Of a stretch of 29,740 nt of DNA, positions 7,560-15,265 are shown in pieces; the first letter of the stretch is position 1, and each line of letters starts with the position of its first letter. Both the position numbers and the translations under genes were made by a program. This DNA comes from G963666895 sp963666895. GTDB taxonomy: Bacteria > Desulfobacterota > Desulfovibrionia > Desulfovibrionales > Desulfovibrionaceae. The notes under the pieces are model-generated. The model did no database searches and was not told where the DNA came from. It worked only from the letters and a program-made list of their open reading frames with translations. The stretch covers positions 1 to 29,740 of the forward strand of contig CAXXNS010000006.1 in assembly GCA_963666895.2 (NCBI GenBank). The letters run 5' to 3'.

Positions 7560-9245
7560 ATGACGCTCTACTCGGACGCCTTGCCTGCCCACAACGCCGA
7601 AAGTCTGTTGGTCCATTTCCGGCGGGTGGAATTGCTCAAGGAACAGGCCACGGACTTCAAGTCCGTTTCCCTGGATTCAGGTCAGCTCTCGGACCTGGAA
7701 ATGCTGCTCAGCCGGGCCTTCTACCCCCTGGAGGGGTACATGGGCCGGGCGGATTACGAGCGCGTTCTCAGCGAAATGCGGTTGGAGAACGGGGCGCTCT
7801 GGCCCCTGCCCGTGTGCCTGTCCGTGGACCAGGCCATGGCCCAGAGCCTGGAGCCGGGCGAGTCCCTGGCCATCCGGGACGCTGAGGGCTTCATGCTGGC
7901 CGTGCTCACCGTGGCCGAAGTCTGGCAGCCCGACCTGGCCGCAGAGGCCCAGGCCCTGTGGGGCGGCGACGGTCCGGTCTCGGACAAGGACGCCCCTCCG
8001 GTCTGGTACGTGGGCGGCCGGGTGGAGGGACTGCACTTTCCCCAGCGCTACGACTTCACGGATCTGCGCCTGACACCGGCTGAGACCCACCGATACTTCT
8101 CCCAGAAAGGCTGGCGTAGAGTCATCAGTGTTCAGGCCGGCCGCCCTCTGCACCGGGCCGACCACGCCATGCTCGAGCGTATGGCCCAGGAGCACGGCGC
8201 CAGCCTGTTCATCTCGCCAGTCTTGTCACCCTCCATGTATTCCAGCGTGGACCACTTCACCCTGGTCCGCTGCTTCCAGGCATTTACCGAGAGCTTCCCC
8301 CGCAACATGGCCAAGCTTTGCCTGACGCCCTGGTTTGAGCGCGGCCTGGGGCCCAAGAGTGCGCTGCTCAGGGCCGTGGTCAACAAGAACTACGGCTGCA
8401 CCCACATGTTGGTCTGGGACCGCAACGCCCACCTGACCGGAGCAGAACCCCGGCCGCCGGACTATTCGGCCCGCTTCGACCTGCTCAAGGAATACGAGGC
8501 CGAGACCGGCATCATCCCGGTGCGCGAGCAGGCCATGGCCTTCGATCCCAGGAGCCAAACACATATCCAGGCCGGGACATCGGCCGGTGACGGGGTTGAT
8601 CATGACGCCATTGTCGAACTGCTCCTGCGGGGCGAAGAGGTGCCCGAGCACCTGACCTTCCCCGGGGTTTTGTCCGAGTTGCGTAAGAAATATCGTCCCA
8701 GATCCTCCCAGGGTTTTACCCTGTTTTTTACTGGCCTTTCAGGCGCGGGCAAGTCCACCCTGGCCAAGGTGCTCTACGTCAAGCTTTTGGAAATGAGTCA
8801 GCGGCCCGTGACCCTGCTGGACGGCGACATCGTGCGCCACAACCTGTCCAGTGAACTCAATTTCAGCAAGGAACATCGCAACCTGAACGTGACCCGCATC
8901 GGATTCGTGGCCAGCGAGATTGTGAAGAACGGCGGGGTGGCCATCTGCGCGCCCATCGCCCCCTATCCGGAGTCCCGGCGGGAGGTTCGGCGGATGGTCG
9001 AGGAGCACGGCGGGTTTATCGAGATCCACGTCAGCACTCCGCTGGAGGTTTGCGAGCAGCGCGACCGCAAGGGCATCTACGCCAAAGCCCGGGCGGGCAT
9101 CATCAAGGGGTTGACCGGCGTGGACGACCCGTACATTGAGCCTGAGAATTCGGAACTTAGTTTTGACACGACGGAGTTAACGCCCAATGAGGCGGCTCAC
9201 GAGATTATGATGTTTCTTTCGGATAACCGTTATATCAGGAGTTAA
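7560..9245 (+). CDS. ATP sulfurylase-like / APS kinase fusion; sulfurylase half degenerate
   Basis: A 561-residue protein. Residues 1-375 have the ATP sulfurylase fold (for example NKNYGCTHMLVW at 273-286), but the ATP/sulfate motifs are altered. The usual QxRNPxHRxH is QAGRPLHRAD (192-201). The usual GRDHAG is WDRNAH (286-291). Residues 385-561 are a well-conserved APS kinase: Walker A GLSGAGKST (392-400), DGDIVRHNL, the RKGIYAKARAG lid and a typical ending. APS kinase makes PAPS, the sulfuryl donor for sulfotransferases; a sulfotransferase is encoded at 21614-22648. It lies 128 bases downstream of the ATPase gene, in the same direction and with the same codon style. I infer that the kinase is active and the sulfurylase half inactive or scaffolding. 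Confidence 0.93.
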   Translation: MTLYSDALPAHNAESLLVHFRRVELLKEQATDFKSVSLDSGQLSDLEMLLSRAFYPLEGYMGRADYERVLSEMRLENGALWPLPVCLSVDQAMAQSLEPGESLAIRDAEGFMLAVLTVAEVWQPDLAAEAQALWGGDGPVSDKDAPPVWYVGGRVEGLHFPQRYDFTDLRLTPAETHRYFSQKGWRRVISVQAGRPLHRADHAMLERMAQEHGASLFISPVLSPSMYSSVDHFTLVRCFQAFTESFPRNMAKLCLTPWFERGLGPKSALLRAVVNKNYGCTHMLVWDRNAHLTGAEPRPPDYSARFDLLKEYEAETGIIPVREQAMAFDPRSQTHIQAGTSAGDGVDHDAIVELLLRGEEVPEHLTFPGVLSELRKKYRPRSSQGFTLFFTGLSGAGKSTLAKVLYVKLLEMSQRPVTLLDGDIVRHNLSSELNFSKEHRNLNVTRIGFVASEIVKNGGVAICAPIAPYPESRREVRRMVEEHGGFIEIHVSTPLEVCEQRDRKGIYAKARAGIIKGLTGVDDPYIEPENSELSFDTTELTPNEAAHEIMMFLSDNRYIRS

Positions 9246-9341
9246 TTTTGAAAAATTCCGTGACTTGTTTTGACTTGCTTCCCGAAAACTTGACCATTCA
9301 TAATGGGAAATCTTTCTGCAAAACGGACCGCAGGAGGACTC

Positions 9342-9612
9342 ATGCGAAGGAGCCAATTCAGCGAGGAGCAGATCATCCGGACGGATTCTGAAGGAAGGCG
9401 AGGCCGGGGGCAAGACGACAGACCTTTGCCGCCGGCATGGCATCAGCCCGAATACGTTCTACCGGTGGAAGTCCAAGTACGGCGGACTGGAGGTCAGTGA
9501 TGCTCGGCGGCTGAAGACCATTGAGGACGAGAACAGACGGCTCAAGAGACTTGTGGCCGATCTGTCCCTGGACAACACGGTTCTCAAGGATCTTCTGTCG
9601 AAAAACTTCTGA
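9342..9612 (+). pseudogene. IS407-group orfA, frameshifted
   Basis: It begins MRRSQFSEEQIIR after an AGGAGG site, as in the intact copy. A 4-base insertion (ATCCGGACGGATTC versus ATCCGGATTC) then breaks the frame near 9380. Later codons still match orfA of the intact copy in another frame (RHGISPNTFYRWKSKYGGLE). The end reads TCG AAA AAC TTC TGA, so the A_AAA_AAC slippery heptamer of the intact copy has become G_AAA_AAC. Confidence 0.88.
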
Positions 9613-9635
9613 CGCCTGCAGTTCGTCTCAAGTCT

Positions 9636-10011
9636 GTGCGGCACGCCATGGACGGCCACAATTAAGCGAGAGACGGGCCTGCAGGCTGGTACGCATACGT
9701 CGGGCAAGCTTTCGCTATGTCCCGACGCGCTAGGAGCATGAAGCGCTTCGAGAGCGGCTCCGGGAACTGGTGGGAGAACGAAGGCGTTTCGGCTACAGGA
9801 GACTGCATGTGATGCTTCTGCGTGAAGGCTTTGAGGTCAATCACAAACTGGTTTATCGGCTTTATTGCGAGGAGGGTTTAAGCGTCCGGTGCAAGAAACG
9901 GAAACGACGGCCTCCAGGGCCTCGCGTGGAGCCTACGGCGCAAACCGGCCGCAATCAGCGATGGTCCATGGACTTCGTAAGCGACAGTCTGGCCGATGGT
10001 CGACACTTCCG
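9636..10011 (+). pseudogene. IS407-group orfB transposase, 3' truncated and interrupted
   Basis: It matches the first ~125 residues of the intact orfB at 24391-25278 (RRACRLVRIRRASFRYVPTR, RRFGYRRLHVMLLREGFEVN, NQRWSMDFVSDSLADGR). An early stop (CAC AAT TAA) replaces CAC GAG TTG of the intact copy, and further small indels disturb the frame. Only the first catalytic Asp (WSMDF) remains; the second Asp and the Glu are lost with the right half. Confidence 0.85.
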
Positions 10012-10098
10012 TTTAGGTCCGTTGTTTCTCACAACGTGATACATTTTGATAATTCCAATTGACCAAGTTTCATAACTAGTCTTTTTAATAGATTTTTT

Positions 10099-10828
10099 GG
10101 GGCTGTCCTAGCTAAGCACTCCGCTTAGGTTTAGGGTGGCATCATGTTTCAAAGGAAAAGTCGGCTCAGTCCACAGAAGCGGGGCCAGGCTCATTGAGCA
10201 CTTCATTGCGGGCACAACGGCACGTGCTGCCGCTCAACTGGTGGGCGTCAACAAGAACAAAGAACACGGCAGCAACGTTCTTCACTCGGCTGAGGAAAGT
10301 CATTGCCGATGAAATGGAAAAGGCATCGCCATTCGCCGGTGAGATTGAAGTCGATGAGAGCTATTTCGGAGGAGTCAGGAAAGGCAAACGTGGTCGAGGT
10401 GCTGCTGGCAAAGTCCCTGTTTTCGGCTTGTTGAAGCGAGGTGGACGGGTCTACACGGTCATGATCCCCAACGCCCGGAGCACGACGCTTCTCCCCATCA
10501 TGGATCGTATGATCTTGCCGGACAGTATCGTGTACACGGACGCTTTCAGGGGCTATGATGCGCTGGATGTCTCCGATTTCCACCACGTGCGGATCAATCA
10601 TTCTGAACGGTTCGTGGACCGACAGAACCACATCAATGCGATTGTAAATTTTTTGAACCAAGCCAAGCGCCACCTCCGACGATTCAACGGCATCCCTAGG
10701 GACAGCTTTTTTCTGTTCCTCAAGGAGTGCGAGTGGCGCTTCAATGGTGGTGACCACAAAATGTTGCTCAACCAGTTGAAACAATGGACTAACCAACGGA
10801 TGAAAGGCTAGTTAGCAAGGACAGCACC
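10099..10828 (+). mobile_element. IS1595-family element (ISXO2-like), decayed
   Basis: The terminal inverted repeats GGGGCTGTCCTAGCTAA (left) and the complement of TTAGCAAGGACAGCACC (right) match at 15 of 17 positions and bound one transposase pseudogene. The flanks show no clear 8-bp target duplication. The 87 bases between it and the truncated IS407-group copy hold no gene. Confidence 0.85.
10144..10811 (+). pseudogene. IS1595-family transposase, two frameshifts
   Basis: Correcting two indels restores one transposase. It starts MFQRKSRLSPQKR at 10144, then needs loss of one G near 10182 to read RLIEHFIAGTTARAAAQLVG. It then needs removal of about 7 bases near 10256 (a partial duplication around AACAAGAAC) to read NTAATFFTRLRK. 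From there to 10811 the ISXO2-like DDE domain is intact: GEIEVDESYFGG, VYTDAFRGYDAL, HINAIVNFLNQAKRHLRRF. As it stands the product would lack its N-terminal DNA-binding part. Confidence 0.88.
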
Positions 10829-10926
10829 AAATTTTATTAAGGGGATTTTCATTTACTGCGGAACTACTAAAAATATGTGTATAACTATAAAAAATAGTTA
10901 GAAAACTATGTTTCTAAGGAAATTGC

Positions 10927-11937
10927 ATGAAAGATACCCGGTTACAGACTGATTGGTTAAAAGGATTTGCCATAATTACAGTAGTGCTAGGCCACTTTAT
11001 GGCAAGATTTATACCAAATCATTATCATGCTTTTGGGAATCATTTCATTGCGTTCTTTTTTGTGTTGAGTGGGTATGGTTTGTCGTGTTCATTGGGGAAA
11101 ATAGAAAAACTAAGCATAAAAAGTGTTATAAAATTTTATATAAAGAGATTTACTCGTATTTATCCATTGTTTTGGACGTACTATTTTGTTGATATATTGT
11201 TTGATAAAAGCCAACATTTCAATATGTTTGATTTTTTACTTTTGCAGTATACAGATCCACAGAAAGTTTGGTTTTTGAACGCGTTAATACCCTGTTATTT
11301 GTTGGCGCCATTGTTTTACAGATTGTTCAAGAATAATAAATTGTTATTCTTATCAATTGTCGTGTTTATGTTTTTTGTTAGCCAGCCAATATCAGAATTT
11401 ATTAGCGTACCTTATGTTCGGTGTTGGACATATAGGCAACTGTACTGGGGGAATATTTTTTTATTTTCGATAGGCATGTTGATTCCATTCGCCATAAAGA
11501 GATTTATAAAGTTGAATATTTATGTTTGCTTTATTGTTGGATTTGCGTTAATTGTGTCTTTTGTTGAAACATCAAAATATAGTATTTTGACAGATGGTAA
11601 TGATATACTATTTTCTATAATGTTTTATATTACAACGATTAGCTTTGTTTTTACATTTTTAAGGAATGATTTTTTTCCTTCGCATATAAAATTTTTATCA
11701 AAAATAGGAAAATACACGTTTTCTATGTATTTATTTGAAGGGATGTATTCTACGTTGTTGAATAAGGTTGGGTTTATAAGCGGATATTCTTTCTATAATT
11801 TTATACCGTGGTTTATAGGCTATCCAGTTTTTATTTTTTCATGCGCTATTCTTGAGGAACTTTTTTATAATAAATTTTCGATAAGCACAGCTACACGGAC
11901 TGTCGTGTCTAACTTTATCTCTTATGAGCGAGTATGA
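10927..11937 (+). CDS. Acyltransferase family 3 membrane protein (O-acetyltransferase type)
   Basis: A 336-residue, strongly AT-rich gene encoding about ten hydrophobic helices. The N-terminus (TDWLKGFAIITVVLGHFMAR) carries the conserved family histidine in GHF, followed by HFIAFFFVLSGYGLS, the family's second signature region. These integral membrane enzymes move acyl groups, usually acetyl, onto cell-surface sugars. The start has AAGGA seven bases upstream. An AT-rich dyad (AACTAT/ATAGTT) lies about 50 bases upstream. Codon use is unlike the GC-rich core genes and suggests acquisition. It faces a second acyltransferase gene of the same length across an IS nest. The exact substrate is unknown; EPS acylation is inferred. 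Confidence 0.88.
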   Translation: MKDTRLQTDWLKGFAIITVVLGHFMARFIPNHYHAFGNHFIAFFFVLSGYGLSCSLGKIEKLSIKSVIKFYIKRFTRIYPLFWTYYFVDILFDKSQHFNMFDFLLLQYTDPQKVWFLNALIPCYLLAPLFYRLFKNNKLLFLSIVVFMFFVSQPISEFISVPYVRCWTYRQLYWGNIFLFSIGMLIPFAIKRFIKLNIYVCFIVGFALIVSFVETSKYSILTDGNDILFSIMFYITTISFVFTFLRNDFFPSHIKFLSKIGKYTFSMYLFEGMYSTLLNKVGFISGYSFYNFIPWFIGYPVFIFSCAILEELFYNKFSISTATRTVVSNFISYERV

Positions 11938-12013
11938 TTTTTAACACAGAAGTGGGTTCGGAAAACTGGACCATGAGCTAAGGTGGACGTAAGAAGCCCG
12001 AAGGAGGCTTTTG

Positions 12014-12251
12014 ATGTCCCAGAAGAGAAGGAAGTTCACCGCCGAGTTCAAGACCCGCGTAGCCCTGGATGCTCTGTCCGGGGAACACATCCTTTCTGAG
12101 CTTGCCAGCAAGTACGGCGTGCACCCCAACCAGGTTTCCCAGTGGAAGAAGCAGGCCAAGAAGCAAATCGCTGCTGGCTTTTCGGGCAAGGCCCAGAAGA
12201 CCCAGCAAAGCGATGAGGCCCGGATCAAGGAACTGCACGCCAAGATCGGCC
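12014..12251 (+). pseudogene. IS3-family orfA, truncated by another IS end
   Basis: It starts MSQKRRKFTAEFKTRVALDA after AAGGAGG at 12001. The helix-turn-helix region reads LASKYGVHPNQVSQWKK and a leucine-zipper-like tail begins EARIKELHAKIG. At 12252 the coding sequence passes directly into the IS407-group end, adding foreign residues (LTCPRFITQS). The rest of orfA and all of orfB are missing. Confidence 0.88.
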
Positions 12252-12288
12252 TGACCTGCCCCCGATTTATTACCCAATCGTAATGGGG
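12252..12288 (-). repeat. Solo right terminal repeat of the IS407-group element (copy 4)
   Basis: These 37 bases (TGACCTGCCCCCGATTTATT onward to TAATGGGG) are identical to the complement of the right end of the intact element at 25260-25296. The element body that should follow at higher coordinates is replaced by another IS3-family fragment. This is a scar left by deletion. Confidence 0.88.
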
Positions 12289-12320
12289 GGATTACCAAGC
12301 GTCTCGGCAACGCGTTTCAT
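12289..12320 (-). pseudogene. Second IS3-family orfB, first ~10 codons only
   Basis: An ATG at 12320 overlaps the stop of the upstream orfA as ATGA and reads MKRVAETLGN, like orfB starts of IS2-type elements. It ends at the junction with the IS407-group terminal repeat at 12288. Confidence 0.6.
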
Positions 12321-12715
12321 GGGGTATCGTCCTCGAAGGGCAACGGCATGCGCGAGATCAGTTTTTTTTCGCGAGCGATCTCCATGGCCTCCTTGAGGAT
12401 CTCCACCTCCATCGTTTTGCGACCCAGCAGCCGCTCCAACTCGCGGATGCGTTTCTTCATGGCCCGGGCCTCGGCGGCCGAGACCACTTGGTCATTTGCC
12501 TGGATTGCAGTCTTGCCGCCCTCGTTCATGAGTTTTCTCCAGCGGAACAAGAGATTGGGAGCGATGCCATGCTTGCGGGCCACATAGGAAACGCTCATCC
12601 CGGGCTGGGATGACTCCTCTACGATCCGCAGCTTCTCGGCCAGTGTCCAGCGTCGACGCTGGACACTGGCCACCACCTCGACCGTGGGATACTCGTTAGC
12701 ACTATGTCTGGACAT
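12317..12715 (-). CDS. IS3-family (IS2-type) transposase OrfA, orphan
   Basis: A 132-residue intact frame. RRRWTLAEKLRIVEESSQPG and VSYVARKHGIAPNLLFRWRK form the helix-turn-helix. A leucine-zipper-like stretch follows (MKKRIRELERLLGRKTMEVE). It ends MPLPFEDDTP with an ATGA overlap to orfB. It cannot transpose alone because orfB is cut after about ten codons. The element's upstream end lies somewhere in 12716-12788. Confidence 0.85.
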   Translation of the reverse strand: MSRHSANEYPTVEVVASVQRRRWTLAEKLRIVEESSQPGMSVSYVARKHGIAPNLLFRWRKLMNEGGKTAIQANDQVVSAAEARAMKKRIRELERLLGRKTMEVEILKEAMEIAREKKLISRMPLPFEDDTP

Positions 12716-12872
12716 ACCTCCAGCACTACCTCCTAGGTCGGCCGAGGTGTCCGGTCCAAACGGGGGCTACGCCACGTAGTTCGTAAATCTGTCCACCTTA
12801 AATTCGCCGTTCACTGGTCCAAGGAAGTGAACCGACTTCTGCAACACCACGTACGTCTAACAAACCCACTTC

Positions 12873-13883
12873 TCACTTCTGTCCAAGAAAAAGTTTTCTA
12901 GTTGCTGAGAATTTTCTTAATAGATATTTTTCCAAGAAAAGAGGGAATGATATGCCTACAGTTATTGCTAATATCGCACCTAAAATGAATGGAATAAGTG
13001 GTAAAACTGTAGGTGCATGAACAATATATCTTATGGCAGACTCAAAAAATGTATGAAATAAGTATATCGACATTGAGTAAATCCCAATAGTTTTTAAGTG
13101 TAAAATTCGTTTCTGTACAAGAGGAGATGCCGAAATCATTGCGACAAAATATATGCCTAAAAATCCGAGAATAAGCTTCAAAGCCGCGCTTGAATATATA
13201 TTTAAATGGTTATTGAATTTTTTTTGCGCGGAAAACACTAACACAAGTAAGAATAGCGAGACCAACCAAGGCAGATTATTGTGTTCAATCGTGTCGTTGT
13301 CCATTATGTAGGCATAGGAGATGTACCCAGCTAAAAAGAACGGGAAATTTCTTAATGTCGCTCCAATTGAAAACAGTTCGCCTGCATTTGGTATGGTGAC
13401 ATATAAAATGACAGCGGATACAAATAGAACTGTTGGTGAGATTAATATTTCAAACAACTTCAATGCAACCATCATTGTAAAAAGTGAATACATAAACCAT
13501 AGTAGGGGCATATATGATTTTATAGGAGACAAAAATACTGAAAAAAACGATGTTAAGTTGACTGGATGGTCAAGAATTAAAACGAATTGTGAAAAATATT
13601 TTATTATAAAAAACAATAATGCTATAGAGATATATGGAATGCCAAGCCGTTTAGCTTTGCTTAATAATAGTGTACGGGCATCTCTATTTTTATCGGAGCT
13701 TTTGTAAAAAAGAAAGCCTGAAATAGCAAAAAATGTCGGCATGTGAAACAAATATACAAAGTCCCTGAGAAGCCCCCAGTAATTAGGGGAATCATGTGGA
13801 AAATAATGTCCAATAACTACAAGAATTATGGCAATGCCTTTCATAAAAAAAATGGTGTCTATGCTTTTTGTTTTATCTTGCAA
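12873..13883 (-). CDS. Acyltransferase family 3 membrane protein (second copy type)
   Basis: 336 residues, leftward and AT-rich. It starts at TTG (13883) with AGGAGA eight bases upstream. The N-terminus FMKGIAIILVVIGHYFPHDS has the family histidine (GHY), followed by FVYLFHMPTFFAISGFLFYK. About ten membrane helices follow. It belongs to the same acyltransferase-3 superfamily as the gene at 10927-11937 but is not a close copy; the two differ along their whole length. The genes converge on the IS nest. The role is probably acylation of the EPS or another surface glycan. The TTG start is supported by the ribosome site alone. Confidence 0.87.
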   Translation of the reverse strand: MQDKTKSIDTIFFMKGIAIILVVIGHYFPHDSPNYWGLLRDFVYLFHMPTFFAISGFLFYKSSDKNRDARTLLLSKAKRLGIPYISIALLFFIIKYFSQFVLILDHPVNLTSFFSVFLSPIKSYMPLLWFMYSLFTMMVALKLFEILISPTVLFVSAVILYVTIPNAGELFSIGATLRNFPFFLAGYISYAYIMDNDTIEHNNLPWLVSLFLLVLVFSAQKKFNNHLNIYSSAALKLILGFLGIYFVAMISASPLVQKRILHLKTIGIYSMSIYLFHTFFESAIRYIVHAPTVLPLIPFILGAILAITVGISFPLFLEKYLLRKFSATRKLFLGQK

Positions 13884-14139
13884 TGTTTCTTCTCCTGTAT
13901 GGAAGGACTAACTCATAAAAAATAGGATGTTGTTTTTAATAACACCTAGTCAATCTGAGAGACTTTGACTTCTCCCGAGTGTGGCCTCGGTTCTTCGGGC
14001 CACTGAGCGACGATTTTAAGGTGGGAATGTTATTGGGCTGTGCCACGCTTTCGGGCAGGCCGAAGGAACTAGTTCCTTCGGCCTCAAGTCGTTTTGTATA
14101 TCTCCATTGGCTTCTTGCCGTTAAAAGCGAAATTTAAAG
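13884..14139. other. Non-coding, dyad-rich interval between acyltransferase and IS remnant
   Basis: No gene is seen. The interval holds a GTGGCC/GGCCAC hairpin at about 13981-14003 and a perfect 28-nt palindrome at 14057-14084. It looks like the end of a former mobile element or transcription unit, but no family could be named. Confidence 0.5.
14057..14084. repeat. Perfect 28-nt palindrome
   Basis: AGGCCGAAGGAACT is followed at once by its exact reverse complement, with no spacer (centre 14070/14071). On RNA it would fold to a strong hairpin. The following bases (CAAGTCGTTTTG) contain only a weak T-run, so a terminator is possible but not typical. A dimeric protein site or IS end is the alternative. 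Confidence 0.85.
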
Positions 14140-14290
14140 TGACCTGCCCCTGATCTATTACCAAATCGTAATGGGGCAATCCACTGTTTCAAGCACACGG
14201 CCTGACGGCTGTTCGCCGCCTTGGTGGGCATATTCTCGAGGTGCCAAGTTTCCCAACGAGATGTGCAGGCGAACACGATTGTAGTCCATT
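14140..14290 (-). mobile_element. IS407-group element remnant, right end (copy 3)
   Basis: It starts with TGACCTGCCCCTGATC, the right terminal repeat, and continues into the complement of the last ~35 codons of orfB (YNRVRLHISLGNLAPREYAH, QPSGRVLETVDCPITI). Similarity stops near 14290, at the codons corresponding to MDYNRV. Unlike the intact copy at 24030-25296, it lacks the 42-bp palindromic insert in this part of orfB. Confidence 0.9.
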
Positions 14291-14395
14291 GCTGTCCGGT
14301 TAAGAATCGTTGGTATCCGTGGATTTCCGCATGAGCGTTGGATTTCCAGGCAAAGGCCGTTCAATGGACATGTTTGACAGACCCTCGGAAAAAAA

Positions 14396-14467
14396 TGTCC
14401 AAAATCTCCTTTGTTTATGGGATGCAGACAGTGACCAACCCACTGCAACCAAAGGAGATCTTGGACA
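14396..14467 (+). promoter_or_regulatory. Long inverted repeat covering the IS4-type start site
   Basis: TGTCCAAAATCTCCTTTG (14396-14413) pairs with CAAAGGAGATCTTGGACA (14450-14467) at 17 of 18 positions across a 36-nt loop. The right arm contains the AGGAG ribosome site and the first base of the ATG of the IS4-type transposase. Transcripts reading in from outside would hide the start. This resembles the fold-back translational protection known for some IS elements. Confidence 0.6.
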
Positions 14468-14640
14468 TGGCTCATGCTAACACGATCTTTCATCAAGTGC
14501 TATCCCTGGTTCCCCGGTCTGAATTCGAGGCCTTGGCCCGTAAGTACAGCACTGGCAGGAGTTTTCGGGTTTTCTCTCGCTGGAACCAGTTCGCTTGTCT
14601 GTTCTTTATCCACACGGATTCAAGGCCATTTCGGGAGTTG
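14467..14640 (+). pseudogene. IS4-family transposase, N-terminal fragment
   Basis: It reads MAHANTIFHQVLSLVPRSEF EALARKYSTGRSF, then FSRWNQFACLFFIH, which is the N-terminal DUF4372-like domain of IS4-family transposases. Recognisable similarity fades after about 55 residues (FIHTDSRPFREL). The following codons up to 14775 do not look like a transposase, and the DDE catalytic domain is absent. The IS left end probably lies between 14291 and 14396, where CTGTCCGGTTAAG could be a terminal repeat. Confidence 0.75.
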
Positions 14641-15192
14641 ACTAGCGTAGATGATCTTTCGTATATAGAATTAGTAGAAAAGAAAATCAGCGTGAATATC
14701 ATCGCAGTCACCCTGCGCGAAGGGTTTTACGGGATTATGATATTTTTGGCAGGCAAGTCGTATCTGAGCACGTGACGGCGATCACATATTTTAAATGTCC
14801 AAATCGAGTTGGATGGCTCCGGTGATGCCTGTTTCGGGAGAAGGGGGGGGAGTGGATGTCCTGCGCCGTTTCGTGAAGAGGTGGACGATAGCTTTTGTAA
14901 TGCGAATTATAGAGCAAAAGTACAAGGAACTTAATGCTGGTACGATAGTCATATCTGTCGAGCCGGTATATAACCGAATCAGGCTTGGGCTTGGGAAGGC
15001 TTCCGAGTCAGCAAAATGCCGAACGAATTCGTCAAATGCGACTTCCAGTACATTCTTGACCAGAGTGGCGTGGGCAAAACATGGAGCAAGGATGAGAGCA
15101 TGTCGAAAATGCTCTTGTTTCATTTTGCAGACTTCGATTTCGTTTGTCTATGAGAAAAATGTGACCGTTACGGACAGCCGTCCGAGCTAGTA
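14641..15192. other. No confident gene
   Basis: About 550 bases of intermediate composition between the IS4 fragment and the promoter of the polymerase operon. Overlapping open frames exist on both strands (up to ~130 codons at 14795-15190), but none has a good ribosome site with a recognisable domain. The frames on opposite strands cannot all be real. It may be the eroded remainder of an older gene or IS. Confidence 0.5.
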
Positions 15193-15228
15193 CTGATTGT
15201 TACAATCAGCATGCAATTAGTATAAAAT
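15193..15228 (+). promoter_or_regulatory. Sigma-70-like promoter with overlapping palindromic operator
   Basis: A perfect dyad CTGATTG-TTA-CAATCAG (15193-15209) overlaps a -35-like TTGTTA (15197-15202). After 18 bases comes TATAAA(AT) at 15221-15228. The start codon of the polymerase gene is about 38 bases further. This is the only strong promoter-like site before the six-gene AT-rich operon. The dyad suggests a repressor or activator dimer. Confidence 0.5.
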
Positions 15229-15265
15229 AAAAAAAGCGTTTTCGATAGTTAGTTAGGGTGCCCGA

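Larger units (their letters stand above)
9271..10011 (+). mobile_element. Truncated IS3-family (IS407-group) element, copy 1
   Basis: This is the left ~740 bases of the element that is complete at 24030-25296. The left end TGACTTGCTTCCCG matches TGACCTGCTCCCCG there. Similarity stops abruptly at GACACTTCCG, inside orfB just after the WSMDFV catalytic motif. The right end is missing; unrelated sequence and an IS1595 element follow. It starts only 26 bases after the stop of the APS kinase fusion. Confidence 0.9.
11947..12841. mobile_element. Nest of three IS3-family fragments
   Basis: The outer element has related ends: CAGAAGTGGGTTC...TGGACC...AAGGTGGAC at 11947 onward, and in inverse orientation at about 12789-12841 (GTCCACCTT...GGTCC...GAACCGACTTCTG). 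Inside are, in order, the outer element's truncated orfA, a 37-bp end of the IS407-group element, and the leftward start of a second IS3-family element with orfA and the first codons of orfB. No complete transposase remains. Confidence 0.75.

Noticed and set aside
7530..7560. A TTGGCATAAGGAATCGG sequence resembling a sigma-54 promoter before the APS kinase fusion
   Set aside because: The -12 element needs GC ten bases after GG but shows CG. It is also too close to the start codon.
9246..9260. A TTTTGAAAAATTCCG motif left of IS copy 1, similar to TTTTGAATATTCCG left of copy 2
   Set aside because: One gap, one mismatch and different distances to the IS ends. Too short to claim shared flanks or a target preference.
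14791..15190. Overlapping open frames of 110-131 codons on both strands
   Set aside because: No ribosome site with a recognisable domain on either strand. Listed only as a stretch without a confident gene.
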